Shown piece after piece: positions 8,655 to 17,252 of a stretch of DNA of 64,000 nt. The position numbers and the translations under genes are program-made. The notes beneath the pieces are model-generated. The model did not search any database. It was given only the letters and a program-made list of their open reading frames with translations, and was not told where the DNA came from. The first letter of the stretch is position 1, and each line of letters opens with the position of its first letter. The stretch is taken from positions 142,622 through 206,621 of the forward strand of contig CAIMRY010000031.1 in the NCBI GenBank assembly GCA_903843965.1, read 5' to 3'. The DNA is from an uncultured delta proteobacterium. Lineage in GTDB: Bacteria > Desulfobacterota > Desulfovibrionia > Desulfovibrionales > Desulfovibrionaceae.

Positions 8655-9539
8655 TTATTCAAGCGGCTGAATGCGCATGCTCAAATCCGCAGCCGGGGCG
8701 GAGTGGGTGATGCGGCCAACGGACACGAAGTCCGGGCCTGCGGCTCCGATGGCGGCGATGTTCTCCAGGGTTACGTTGCCGCTGGCCTCGGTCTCGATGC
8801 CGTGCGGCACGCGGGCCAGCGCCTCGCGCAGGAGGCCCAGGTCCATGTTGTCGAGCATGATGCGCGAGGCCTGCGCGGCCACCGCCTCATCCACCTCGGC
8901 CAGGGTCCGGCACTCCACCTCGATGGGCGGGCAGTTCTCGGGATAGGCCTGGCGCAGCTTGGCCACGGCGGGCGTGATGCCCCCGGCGTGGTCGATGTGG
9001 TTGTCCTTGACCATGAGCATGTCCGACAGGTTCAGGCGGTGGTTTTTGGCCCCGCCCACGCGCACGGCGTATTTCTCGGGGTAGCGCAGGCCGGGCAGAG
9101 TCTTGCGGGTGTCGAGCAGGGTGGTGCGCGTGCCCTGAAGCGCGGCCACATAGCGCGCGGTCAGGCTGGCGATGCCGGAGAGGTGCCCCAGGTAGTTCAG
9201 GATCACGCGCTCGGTGCGCAGGATGTGCGTGGCCGGGGCCTGGATGGCCGCCAGCATGGTTCCGGCGGGCACGCGCTGGCCCTCGTCCACGTTGAGCATG
9301 TGTTGGAACTCGCAGCCTGCGAATTCCAGGATGAGCGGGATGAGCGGTAGGCCCGCCACCAGGGTCTCCTCCTTGGCCACGATGTGCGCCACGGCCAGGT
9401 CGGAGTCCTCAAAAATTCCAAGTGATGTCAGGTCCTTGCCATCCTCGCTCAAGGCGATGCGGATGCCCGCCAGAAGAAACAGCTTGGCCTCGGCCTGGAA
9501 AAAAGTCTCGAACAACGTCTCAGGCAAGGATGCGGACAT
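8655..9539 (-). CDS. nadC: Nicotinate-nucleotide pyrophosphorylase (carboxylating), quinolinate phosphoribosyltransferase
   Basis: NadC converts quinolinate and PRPP to nicotinate mononucleotide with loss of CO2. The protein is 294 residues. Typical blocks are ILNYLGHLSGIASLT, the substrate-binding LLDTRKTLPGLR, MVKDNHI, and the barrel segments IEVECRTLAE and IMLDNMD. The C-terminal FVSVGRITHSAPAADLS is diagnostic. It is the first gene of the nadCAB operon and has a GGGAG ribosome site and a plausible promoter upstream. Confidence 0.97.
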   Translation of the reverse strand: MSASLPETLFETFFQAEAKLFLLAGIRIALSEDGKDLTSLGIFEDSDLAVAHIVAKEETLVAGLPLIPLILEFAGCEFQHMLNVDEGQRVPAGTMLAAIQAPATHILRTERVILNYLGHLSGIASLTARYVAALQGTRTTLLDTRKTLPGLRYPEKYAVRVGGAKNHRLNLSDMLMVKDNHIDHAGGITPAVAKLRQAYPENCPPIEVECRTLAEVDEAVAAQASRIMLDNMDLGLLREALARVPHGIETEASGNVTLENIAAIGAAGPDFVSVGRITHSAPAADLSMRIQPLE

Positions 9540-9571
9540 GCGCGCGTCTCCCTCTCATGGTGTGGTCGAGA

Positions 9572-9600
9572 TTGGTAGGTGAGGATTCCCGCGCCGTCAA
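9572..9600 (-). promoter_or_regulatory. Candidate promoter of the nadCAB operon
   Basis: On the minus strand TTGACG (9600-9595) is followed after 17 bases by TACCAA (9577-9572), about 30 bases before the nadC start. The -35 is close to consensus and the -10 weak. No clear repressor palindrome is visible. Confidence 0.45.
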
Positions 9601-9631
9601 GAGCGGGCCGGGGACAGGGCTTGGCCGGGAC

Positions 9632-10414
9632 CTAGCGGACGAGGTCGCGCTCGACGTAGCCCTGGCGCTGGCCCGAGGGGTTGGCCAGGTCGTGCGGGCT
9701 CACGCCCAGGGAGGTGCGCACCGAGGGCCGCATGCCGCCGTTTTGCCGAAGCTGCGGCAGAATGGCCCGGATGTTGCGGTTCACAGGCACGGTCCAGTGG
9801 TGGGCGGCCATGACCTGGCCGTTGTCCAGGGCCGTGATCCGGGCCGAAACGTAGACCACCTTGTCGGCGATGAGGTAGCTGCCGGTGAGCACGCAGGGCC
9901 GGGCCGGGCTGATCTCGTCCTGCATGCGCTGATCTTCGGCCTTGCGCGCGCCTGGAGTTGTGGGCAGGGGGTCGTGCTCCACGGGCACGGGCCGCACGGT
10001 GGCCGGTATCCTGGCCGGTCCGTCGGTGACCATGAAGCTGCGCAGGGCCAGGCGCGCCGCCACCTGGTCGGACACCAGGAGACCGAAGGGCGAGGGGTCG
10101 GCGGGGTCGACACGGTTGGTGAAGCGCTCGTAATAAATGGGCGACTTCTTGTTCATGGCGGGCATGAACAGGCCCATGAGATCGTCTGCAGCGTCGTAGC
10201 TGATGTCGATGAGCGGGGTGTTGTCCTCGCGGAAGAGCTCGGCCGTGGTGGGCCGGGTGCCCAGCACGTCGTCCTTGGCGTCGACCATGGTGCGCTTGAT
10301 GCTGTTGTAGTACGAGGTGGTGCTGCTGCCGCCGCCGCAGCCAAAGAGGGCCGCGCTGGCCAGAACGACCAGGGCGGGCAGGAATAATGCGGGGAGGCGG
10401 TGTGTTGCGCTCAT
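9632..10414 (-). CDS. FlgO-like outer-membrane lipoprotein
   Basis: A 260-residue predicted lipoprotein with lipobox LFGC (Cys26). Residues about 85-215 resemble the FlgO domain, a flagellum-associated outer-membrane protein described in Vibrio. The resemblance lies in a segment around LLVSDQVAARLALRSFMV followed by a strand-rich part with VLTGSYLIADKVVYVSARI. The family assignment is by pattern and is moderately certain. Its promoter region has a sigma-28-like element with the same geometry as that of flaG (about 48 kb away), and motAB lies 1.1 kb upstream, both supporting a motility role. Confidence 0.65.
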   Translation of the reverse strand: MSATHRLPALFLPALVVLASAALFGCGGGSSTTSYYNSIKRTMVDAKDDVLGTRPTTAELFREDNTPLIDISYDAADDLMGLFMPAMNKKSPIYYERFTNRVDPADPSPFGLLVSDQVAARLALRSFMVTDGPARIPATVRPVPVEHDPLPTTPGARKAEDQRMQDEISPARPCVLTGSYLIADKVVYVSARITALDNGQVMAAHHWTVPVNRNIRAILPQLRQNGGMRPSVRTSLGVSPHDLANPSGQRQGYVERDLVR

Positions 10415-10457
10415 TTCGGGTTCATCCGGTGTGCCGGTGGTTGCAGCGTTCGAGCGT

Positions 10458-10488
10458 CACATAGAGTGTAGCGGGCACATAGAGTGTA
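10458..10488. repeat. Two 13-bp direct repeats, 18-bp period
   Basis: CACATAGAGTGTA occurs at 10458-10470 and again at 10476-10488, separated by 5 bases. The second copy overlaps the -10 of the sigma-28-like promoter of the FlgO-like gene, so it could be a regulator site or part of the leader. Confidence 0.7.
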
Positions 10489-10513
10489 TCGTACTTTTGA
10501 CGGAAAAACTTTA
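10486..10513 (-). promoter_or_regulatory. Sigma-28 (FliA)-like promoter of the FlgO-like gene
   Basis: Reading the minus strand, TAAAGTTT (10513-10506) is followed after 12 bases by TACGATAC (10493-10486). The E. coli FliA consensus is TAAAGTTT-N11-GCCGATAA. The upstream box is perfect and the CGATA core is kept. The predicted leader is about 65 bases. Confidence 0.6.
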
Positions 10514-10521
10514 CGCTCTGG

Positions 10522-11412
10522 TCATCGTGCAGGATTCAGGCCAGCAGAATCCACGCCAGCAGAATCCAGGCCAGGCAGCGCGCCCGCCACGGCCTCCAGC
10601 AAAAGCGCCATGTCCGCAGAGGCCTTGCCAGCCATTTCAAGGACTTCCTGGTGGCTGGTGCGGGCCATGCAGTCGGGCAGGTTCTTGTTGGTCAGGCAAC
10701 TTATGCCCAGCACGCGCAGGCCCATGTGCGCGGCGGCAATGGCCTCAATGGCGGTGCTCATCCCTATGGCGTCCGCCCCGAGGCGTCGATAAGCTCTTGT
10801 CTCGGCGGGGGTCTCCAGGTTCGGCCCGGCCACCTGGATGTACACGCCGCGCTCCAGCACCAGGCCCAGGCGCCGGGCCTGGCTGGCGGCCAGGGCCAGC
10901 AGCCGTGGGCACCAGACCTGGCTCAAGTCCGGGAAGCGCGGCCCCCAGGCGTCGCAGTTGGGCCCGGTGAGCGGCGACTGGCCGGAGAAGTTGATGTGGT
11001 CGGTGATGCACATCAGCGTTCCGGCGCTGAAAAGCGGGTTCAGGGCCCCGGCGGCGTTGGTCAGCATCAGGGTGCGCACGCCCAGTTCGGCAAGGATGCG
11101 CACGTTCAGGCAGGCCTCGGCTGCGGTGTAGCCCTCGTAGAGGTGCACGCGCCCGCACAGGGCCACGACCGGCTGGCCGCCGAGCAGCCCCGCGCGCAGA
11201 AAGCCGCCGTGGCCCTCGACCGTGGATTGCGGCAGGCCCGGTATCTCGGCGTAGGGCAGGTCCACGTGCGCGGTGATGCGCTCGCGCACGGCCCCAAGGC
11301 CGGAACCAAGCACGAGGCCCAAGGTTCCTGCTTGAACATTGCATACCTTTTCGCGTATGAAGCGGGCAGAGTGCCGGACAGCATCGAGGTCGTTCACGGT
11401 TTTTTTCATCAT
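10522..11412 (-). CDS. Purine nucleoside phosphorylase (PNP-I family)
   Basis: It phosphorolyses purine nucleosides, probably inosine and guanosine, to base and (deoxy)ribose 1-phosphate in the salvage pathway. The 296-residue protein shows the trimeric PNP signatures LGLVLGSGLGAV, the phosphate-binding VEGHGG and GRVHLYEGY. It also has LMLTNAAGALN and the base-binding region VYIQVAGPNLETPAE...GADAIGMST. The start is one of two adjacent ATGs (11412 or 11409) behind AAGGA. A longer frame to 11499 is not family-like. The last 15 residues come from a 15-bp imperfect DNA repeat and look like a recent tail. It is divergent from motA. Confidence 0.92.
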   Translation of the reverse strand: MMKKTVNDLDAVRHSARFIREKVCNVQAGTLGLVLGSGLGAVRERITAHVDLPYAEIPGLPQSTVEGHGGFLRAGLLGGQPVVALCGRVHLYEGYTAAEACLNVRILAELGVRTLMLTNAAGALNPLFSAGTLMCITDHINFSGQSPLTGPNCDAWGPRFPDLSQVWCPRLLALAASQARRLGLVLERGVYIQVAGPNLETPAETRAYRRLGADAIGMSTAIEAIAAAHMGLRVLGISCLTNKNLPDCMARTSHQEVLEMAGKASADMALLLEAVAGALPGLDSAGVDSAGLNPAR

Positions 11413-11483
11413 GGTGTTCCTTGCGCCCCTGGGCGGATATATCCCAGGAGAGCCGGAAAGCCAAGCCAGGGTAGGCACAGCGT

Positions 11484-12236
11484 ATGGATTTCCCTTCACT
11501 CTTAGGCATGTTGGTCGGACTGGTGATGGTCTTCGGGTCCATCTTCCTGCATTCCTCCGGCAACATGAGCATGTACTGGGACCCTTTTGCCCTGATGATC
11601 GTTCTGGGAGGCTCCCTGGCCTCGATCATGGTGGCCTTCCCCTTTGAAGAGGTCCGGCAGGCTATCCACGCGGCGTTCAAGGTCTTCGCCTCGCGCAAGG
11701 TCAGAGTGCGCGAGGTGGTGGGCACAATGGTCAAGATCGCCGAGATCAGCCGCCGCGAGGGAATCGTGGCCCTGGAGCATATCAAGACCGAGAACGTCGT
11801 GCTCAAGAAGGCCTGCCAGCTTATAGCCGACAATGCCGACCCGGAGCTCATCCGCCGGACCCTGACCATCGAGATCAACGCCATGAAGCGCCGCCACAAG
11901 GTGGCCCACGACGTGTTCAAGCGCCTGGGCGCCCTGACCCCGGCCTACGGCATGATGGGCACCCTGATCGGCCTGGTGCAGATGCTCTCCCAGCTCAGCA
12001 ACCCGGCGAGCATCGGCCCGGCCATGGCCATGGCCCTTTTGACCACCTTGTACGGTTCTGTTTTTTCAACCATGATCTTCTTGCCCATGGGCGCGAAACT
12101 GCAGGCCAGAACCCTCCAGGAACAGCTCTCCCTGGAGGTGATTTTCGAGGGCGCGAAGTCCATCCTCGTCAACAACAACCCCACGCTGGTGTACGAAAAG
12201 CTGTCCTCCTACATGCCGCCCAGCGAGAGGAAGTAG
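11484..12236 (+). CDS. motA: Flagellar stator protein MotA/PomA
   Basis: The stator ion-channel subunit couples ion flow to flagellar rotation in the inner membrane. The product is 250 residues with four predicted membrane segments: about 5-25, 34-53, 150-170 and 182-203. A cytoplasmic loop carries charged residues (EIN..KRRHK) that contact the rotor in the family. The block LGALTPAYGMMGTLIGLVQML and IGPAMAMALLTTLYG is the TM3-TM4 signature, of the shorter PomA-type length. motB follows after only 3 bp, so translation is coupled. The two together form a MotA5MotB2 stator. Confidence 0.93.
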   Translation: MDFPSLLGMLVGLVMVFGSIFLHSSGNMSMYWDPFALMIVLGGSLASIMVAFPFEEVRQAIHAAFKVFASRKVRVREVVGTMVKIAEISRREGIVALEHIKTENVVLKKACQLIADNADPELIRRTLTIEINAMKRRHKVAHDVFKRLGALTPAYGMMGTLIGLVQMLSQLSNPASIGPAMAMALLTTLYGSVFSTMIFLPMGAKLQARTLQEQLSLEVIFEGAKSILVNNNPTLVYEKLSSYMPPSERK

Positions 12237-12239
12237 GCC

Positions 12240-12980
12240 ATGAGCAACGAGGTTGACGAAGCCATCCTGGAGGACATTGAAGAGCCGGAAAGCCTGGAAT
12301 GGCTGTTCACCTTCGCGGACATGATCATGCTCATGTTCGCCACCTTTGTTCTGCTCTACTCCATGTCCACGCCCGATAGCGGCAAGATCGACGCAGCCCT
12401 GCAGTCCGTGGCCGCCGCCCTGGGCGGCAAGGAGAGCAAGCTCGCCACGAGCACCATCAGCCGCGAAGAGGCAGGGGTCATTCTGGACCAGGTGATGTTG
12501 AACCGGCAGATCCAGGTGGCCCAGCAGAAGGTCTTTTCCGACGTGAAGCTGCTGCAGACCAAAAAAGGGCTGGAGGGGCTGGTGGGTGCGAACTTCGAGG
12601 ACGGGGTCATCACCCTGCGCGCCCCGGGCGATGTGCTCTTCAACCGGGGCGACGTGGCCTTGACCGAAAAGGGGCGTCAGATCATGATGGAGATGAAGGA
12701 CTTCCTCATCCAGCACGCGGACCAGACCATCAATATCCGGGGCTACACCGACGACCAGCCCCCGCCGTCGGGTTCGCGCTTCCGGGACAACTGGGAGGTC
12801 TCCTCCATGCGCGCGGTGAACGTGCTGCGTGTGCTGATGTCCATGGGCATCGAGCCCAAGCGGCTGACCTCCACGGGCCTGGCGGACATGAACCCGCTGT
12901 TTCCCAACACCAGCGAGGAATACCGGGCCCTGAACCGCAGGGTCGAATTTGTGCTGGAAAAACGAGTCTCCGGCAAGTAA
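12240..12980 (+). CDS. motB: Flagellar stator protein MotB/PomB
   Basis: MotB anchors the stator to peptidoglycan and carries the ion-binding Asp. The 246 residues have one membrane helix, about 21-42. In WLFTFADMIMLMF, Asp27 is the predicted ion-binding residue. The C-terminal OmpA-like peptidoglycan-binding domain spans about 130-240, with INIRGYTDDQP and a terminal NRRVEFVLEK. It is cotranscribed with motA (3-bp gap) and followed 79 bp later by a PilZ protein. Whether it conducts H+ or Na+ cannot be decided from sequence alone. Confidence 0.93.
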   Translation: MSNEVDEAILEDIEEPESLEWLFTFADMIMLMFATFVLLYSMSTPDSGKIDAALQSVAAALGGKESKLATSTISREEAGVILDQVMLNRQIQVAQQKVFSDVKLLQTKKGLEGLVGANFEDGVITLRAPGDVLFNRGDVALTEKGRQIMMEMKDFLIQHADQTINIRGYTDDQPPPSGSRFRDNWEVSSMRAVNVLRVLMSMGIEPKRLTSTGLADMNPLFPNTSEEYRALNRRVEFVLEKRVSGK

Positions 12981-13059
12981 GGTTTCACCGAAACGTTGCA
13001 GGCCATTGCCCCAGGGCAGAGCCTTCCGTTGCAATGCCAAGAATCCCGCGAGGTGCAGT

Positions 13060-13443
13060 ATGGGCTTCGATATCCAGATAGACGAAGAAGACAAGCTCCG
13101 CCAGGCGTATCGCACGCGCGTGCCCGGGCTGGACATCCGCATCAATTCCAAGAGGGGCCCGCTGGACTTTCCCGTAAGCGACATCAGCGCCCTGGGCTTC
13201 GCCTTTGAGGACAACCCGCGCGGCTACAGCCCCGGCCAGGAGTTCACCTTTGACCTGCTGCTGGCCAAAAAGCTCTTCCTGGGCGACCTCAAGGCCAAGG
13301 TTATGCGCGTGCTGGACCGGGGCATCATCGGCTGCAACTTCCTGGTCATGGAGCGTCGCCAGGAGATCAAGCTGGACAAGCTCGTGCTGGAGGTCCAGAA
13401 GCGCCTCATCGAACTGCGCAAGGCCAAGCGCGCGGCAGAGTAG
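13060..13443 (+). CDS. PilZ-domain c-di-GMP receptor
   Basis: A single-domain PilZ protein of 127 residues, starting at ATG 13060 behind a GAGG site. An upstream extension of the frame overlaps motB and is not family-like. The c-di-GMP motifs are present: an arginine-rich switch near residues 15-20 (YRTRVPG) and DISALG at about residues 42-47, fitting the D/NxSxxG pattern. A short helical tail with many Arg and Lys ends the protein. Its place directly after motAB suggests it may tune stator activity as YcgR-type proteins do; that role is inference. Confidence 0.85.
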   Translation: MGFDIQIDEEDKLRQAYRTRVPGLDIRINSKRGPLDFPVSDISALGFAFEDNPRGYSPGQEFTFDLLLAKKLFLGDLKAKVMRVLDRGIIGCNFLVMERRQEIKLDKLVLEVQKRLIELRKAKRAAE

Positions 13444-13464
13444 CCGCAGTCCCGAAGCAAGGGA

Positions 13465-14901
13465 ATGTCCAGGCACACGCTGCTCATCGCCAACCGTGGT
13501 GAGATCGCCATGCGCATCCTGCGCGCCTGTATCGCGCTCGGGCACGACTTCGCCTGCGTCTACACATCGGCGGACGAGCAGTCCGGGCACGTGCGCCTGG
13601 CGCGGGATCTCGGCGGGCCGGGCAGGCTCTTTCGCATCAGCTCCTACCAGGATCCCAGCGAGATGCTGGCCGTGGCCGACGCGGCGAACGCCACCGCCGT
13701 GCATCCCGGCTACGGCTTCTTTGCGGAGGACTACCGCTTCGCCCGGCGCGTGGTGGAGCGAAAGCGCCCGCTGATCTTCATCGGCCCCTCCTGGGCCGTG
13801 GTGCGCGACCTGGGCGACAAGATCAACACCAAGCGCATCGCCCGCGCCCACCTTGTGCCCACCATCCCCGGCTCGGACAGGCCCATCTACGACGAGATGG
13901 AGGCCGTGGAGCTGGCCCAGACCATCTTCGCCTTCCAGCACGACCAGGGCATCGACGAGGGCTGCGTCCTGGTCAAGGCCTCGGCCGGGGGCGGCGGCAT
14001 GGGCATCGAGGAGGTCTACGACGCCGACACCTTCCGCTCCGTGTACCGGCGCATCCGCAATTACGCCAAGCGCAACCTCTCCGACGAGGGCGTGCTCATC
14101 GAACAGCGCATCTTCGACTTCAACCACCTGGAGGTGCAGGTGCTGGCCGAGCGCGGCGGCAAAAACGCCGTGCACCTGGGCACGCGCAACTGCTCCGTGC
14201 AGAGCCTGGGCCGCCAGAAGCGCATCGAGGTGGCCCCCGGCTTCGACCCCGCGAGCCTGGACTACGCCTTTGACGCGGCGGGCGTCTTGTCCGCCATCAC
14301 CCGGCACAGCGTGCACATGGCTTTGGCCGTGGGCTACGACAACGTGGGCACCTGGGAGTGGATCGTGACCCCCAGGGGCGAGCCCTTCCTCATGGAGGTC
14401 AACACGCGCATCCAGGTGGAGAACGGCGTTTCGGGCATCACCGCGCGCATCCGTGGCCGGGCTGATTGCGAACAGGGGGTGGACGTCATTGCCGAGCAGA
14501 TCCGCCTGGGCCTGGGCGAGCCGCTGGGCTACGCCCAGCAGGACATCTCCCTGGCCGGGGTGGGCATCGAATACCGCATCCTGGCCGAGGACCCGGCGGA
14601 CCGCTTCACCCCCTGCCTGGGCCGCATCGAGGCCTTTGGCTGGAAGCCTGAGCCCTGGCTCCAGGTGTTCACCCAGGTGCCGCCCCTGGAGCACGGCCAG
14701 GAGCCCTACGAGATCCCCATGGACTTTGACCCCAACCTGGCGCTGGGCATCGTCTGGGGCGAGAACCTGGACCAGGCCCGCAGCCGCGGCGTGGAGTTCT
14801 TAAACGGCCTGACGCTTGAAGGCACGGACACCCGGGGCGAGCCCCTGCGCACCAATGTGGCCTTTCTCCTCAGCCGCACCCAGACCATTCTGCACTTCTA
14901 G
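13465..14901 (+). CDS. Biotin carboxylase (AccC-like) of an acyl-CoA carboxylase
   Basis: An ATP-grasp enzyme that carboxylates protein-bound biotin with bicarbonate and ATP. The 478 residues cover the N-domain (LLIANRGEIAMRILRAC), HPGYGFFAED and the ATP-binding glycine loop KASAGGGGMGI. The catalytic region MEVNTRIQVENGVSGI is close to the usual MEVNTRLQVEH signature; His is replaced by Asn in 'VEN', and Leu by Ile. The C-terminal biotin carboxylase domain is complete. It is 21 bp after the PilZ gene and 37 bp before the carboxyltransferase. Together with the next two genes it forms a full carboxylase set, probably for malonyl-CoA. Confidence 0.88.
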   Translation: MSRHTLLIANRGEIAMRILRACIALGHDFACVYTSADEQSGHVRLARDLGGPGRLFRISSYQDPSEMLAVADAANATAVHPGYGFFAEDYRFARRVVERKRPLIFIGPSWAVVRDLGDKINTKRIARAHLVPTIPGSDRPIYDEMEAVELAQTIFAFQHDQGIDEGCVLVKASAGGGGMGIEEVYDADTFRSVYRRIRNYAKRNLSDEGVLIEQRIFDFNHLEVQVLAERGGKNAVHLGTRNCSVQSLGRQKRIEVAPGFDPASLDYAFDAAGVLSAITRHSVHMALAVGYDNVGTWEWIVTPRGEPFLMEVNTRIQVENGVSGITARIRGRADCEQGVDVIAEQIRLGLGEPLGYAQQDISLAGVGIEYRILAEDPADRFTPCLGRIEAFGWKPEPWLQVFTQVPPLEHGQEPYEIPMDFDPNLALGIVWGENLDQARSRGVEFLNGLTLEGTDTRGEPLRTNVAFLLSRTQTILHF

Positions 14902-14938
14902 GCCAAAGGGGCGCACGCCGACATATGGACGCCAACAC

Positions 14939-17197
14939 ATGGACATAGACAAGCGCACCCGGGAGCTGGCAGCACGGCTCACATATATCCGCGACATCTT
15001 CGGCCAGCGGGAGAACGCCTCGGTGGCGCTTTTGCGCACCCGGCTGGAGGAGTTTCTGGAGCAGGCCCCGCACCTGGGCATGCGCGAGCTGCCCCTGCAG
15101 GTGGCCCGGCTGGAGGAGCTCTTCGCCCTGCTTGAAGGCAAGCTGGAAGGCGAGCTTTCGCCCATGGACCGGGTGCGCATCGTGCGCCACCCGCAGCGCA
15201 TCTGCCTCAAGGACATCCTGGAGAACGTCTACGACAACTACACCGAGATCGGCGGCCAGGACGAGTGGAGCATCGATCCGGGCATAATCATCGCCCGCGC
15301 CACCATCGCCCGGCGCATGGGCAAGAAGACCGTGCACCAGTCGGTGATGGTGGTTGGCCAGGAGAAGGGCCACGGCCAGGAGTTCCGCAACGCGGGCTCC
15401 ATCAAGCCCTGGGGCAACGCCAACGCGCTCTACTACATGCGTGTGGCCGAGATCGAGAACATCCCCATCCATACCTACGTGTTCACGCCAGGCGCCTTCC
15501 CGGTGGAGGACTATCCCGGAGCGGCCCAGCAGATCGCCAAGAACCTTTACGTCATGTCCGGGCTCAAGGTGCCCATCATCAGCGTGTTTTCCGAGGGCGG
15601 CAGCGGCGGGGCCGAGGCCATCGCCCTGGCCGACAGGCGGCTGATGCTCTCCCACGGCTACTATTCGGTCATCTCGCCCGAGGGCGCGGCGGCCATCGAG
15701 GGCGGCCTCAAGGACAAGGCCACGCCGGAGCTCATCGAGCGCTGCGCCGAGCGCCTGCGCATCACCGCCGCCGACAACCTGGAGCTCGGCTTCATCGACC
15801 GCGTCATCCAGGAGCCGCCGCTGGGCGCGCGGCCCGAACACTATGATTTCTTCCGCCAGCTCCGGCGCGAGGTCATCCGCGCCACGGACGAGGTGGTGGA
15901 CGCCGTGGAGGGCCTGGGCCCGCTGCGCGGCATGGCCATCCGCCGCCAGGCCAGGTCGGCCGATCCCCAGGACATCTTCGTGCGCTGGTCGCTGGGGCAG
16001 GCGGCGCGGACCAAGCTGGTGGACAGGCGCCACGAGAAGTACAGGGCCATGAGCCGCACGGCCTGCCGCGACAACCGCAGCCTCGGCGCGCGCATCGCCT
16101 CCGGCCTGGAGGGCCTGCTCTGGGCCGCGCACAGCACCCTGCGCCACGATTTTCTGGCCCGCTACAAGCGCCGCCTGCTGGGCCTGCTCGAAGCCGCAGA
16201 GGCCGAGCTGCGGGCCCTGCGCCAGGGCCTGGACGGCCCCCTGGGCCGCCTGCTGGGCCTGGGCGCTGGCCAGCAGCGCCGCATGGAGGTGCCGCCCGAG
16301 GCCCTGGAGCGCCTGGTCAGCCTCTCCTGCCCGGAGGACTGCCCCTGCCGCCTGGAGGACACCTGGGTCTACGTGAGCCCCAAGAGCCGTGAGGACCGCA
16401 CCCAGACCTGCCCGAACAGCTCCACCCACGGCTGCCTGGACCTGTGGGGGCCGGACCTGTTCGGGGAGTTCGCCGGGGTCTGCTCCCACTGCGGGCACCA
16501 TTTCCCCCTGGAGTTCCAGTGGTATCTCTACAACGTCTTTGACTTCGCCTCGGCCTTTGAGTTCAACCGCGAGCTGGAGTCCCGCAACCCCCTGGACTAC
16601 GAGGGCTTTGACCTGAAGCTGGAGCAGGCCAAGTGCCAGACCGGCCTGGGCTGCTCCTGCATCACCTTTGAGACGCGCATTGAGGGCATCGCCACCATTG
16701 TGGCGGTGCTGGCCAGCCCGTTCCGGGGCGGCACTGTGGGCGCGGCCGAGGGCGAAAAGCTCATCCGCGCGGCGGAGCGGGCCATGCTCAAGCGCACCCC
16801 GCTGATCCTCTACTCCCACGGCACGGCGGGCATCCGCATCCAGGAGGGCACCTGCGGGGTCATCCAGATGCCGCGCGTGACCATGGCCGTGCGTCGCTAC
16901 ATCGAGGCCGGGGGGCTGTACCTGGTGCTTTACGACACCAACTCCTACGCCGGGCCCGTGGCCAGCTTCCTGGGCTGCTCGCCCTACCAGTTCGCTGTGC
17001 GCTCCTCCAACATCGGCTTCGCCGGGCCGGGCGTCATCCGCGAGACCACCGGCGTGGACGTGCCCCCAAAATATCACCGGGCATTCTCGGCCTTGTCGCG
17101 CGGGCACATTCAGGGTATCTGGGACAGGCGCGACATCAAGAAGAACCTGCACCAAGCGCTTTTGACCATGGGCGGCAAGAACCTGTACTACCGCTAG
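14939..17197 (+). CDS. Fused acetyl-CoA carboxylase carboxyltransferase (AccA-AccD in one chain)
   Basis: This 752-residue protein joins both carboxyltransferase halves. Residues about 1-340 are AccA-like. They contain GKKTVHQSVMVVGQEKGHG and the oxyanion-hole block SEGGSGGAEAIALADR. Residues about 430-752 are AccD-like, with a cysteine-rich part (CPEDCPCR, CSHCGHHFPLEF) that may bind zinc and the second crotonase fold (GTVGAAEGEKLIRAAERA). The order alpha-then-beta is the reverse of many fusions. The start chosen is ATG 14939; no strong ribosome site is visible and the frame continues upstream into accC. It should transfer carboxyl from carboxybiotin to acetyl-CoA. Confidence 0.85.
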   Translation: MDIDKRTRELAARLTYIRDIFGQRENASVALLRTRLEEFLEQAPHLGMRELPLQVARLEELFALLEGKLEGELSPMDRVRIVRHPQRICLKDILENVYDNYTEIGGQDEWSIDPGIIIARATIARRMGKKTVHQSVMVVGQEKGHGQEFRNAGSIKPWGNANALYYMRVAEIENIPIHTYVFTPGAFPVEDYPGAAQQIAKNLYVMSGLKVPIISVFSEGGSGGAEAIALADRRLMLSHGYYSVISPEGAAAIEGGLKDKATPELIERCAERLRITAADNLELGFIDRVIQEPPLGARPEHYDFFRQLRREVIRATDEVVDAVEGLGPLRGMAIRRQARSADPQDIFVRWSLGQAARTKLVDRRHEKYRAMSRTACRDNRSLGARIASGLEGLLWAAHSTLRHDFLARYKRRLLGLLEAAEAELRALRQGLDGPLGRLLGLGAGQQRRMEVPPEALERLVSLSCPEDCPCRLEDTWVYVSPKSREDRTQTCPNSSTHGCLDLWGPDLFGEFAGVCSHCGHHFPLEFQWYLYNVFDFASAFEFNRELESRNPLDYEGFDLKLEQAKCQTGLGCSCITFETRIEGIATIVAVLASPFRGGTVGAAEGEKLIRAAERAMLKRTPLILYSHGTAGIRIQEGTCGVIQMPRVTMAVRRYIEAGGLYLVLYDTNSYAGPVASFLGCSPYQFAVRSSNIGFAGPGVIRETTGVDVPPKYHRAFSALSRGHIQGIWDRRDIKKNLHQALLTMGGKNLYYR

Positions 17198-17252
17198 CGC
17201 GCCTGGAGCGATTGCCAGCCGCCGAACACGACAACCATTCAGGGGACAAGCT

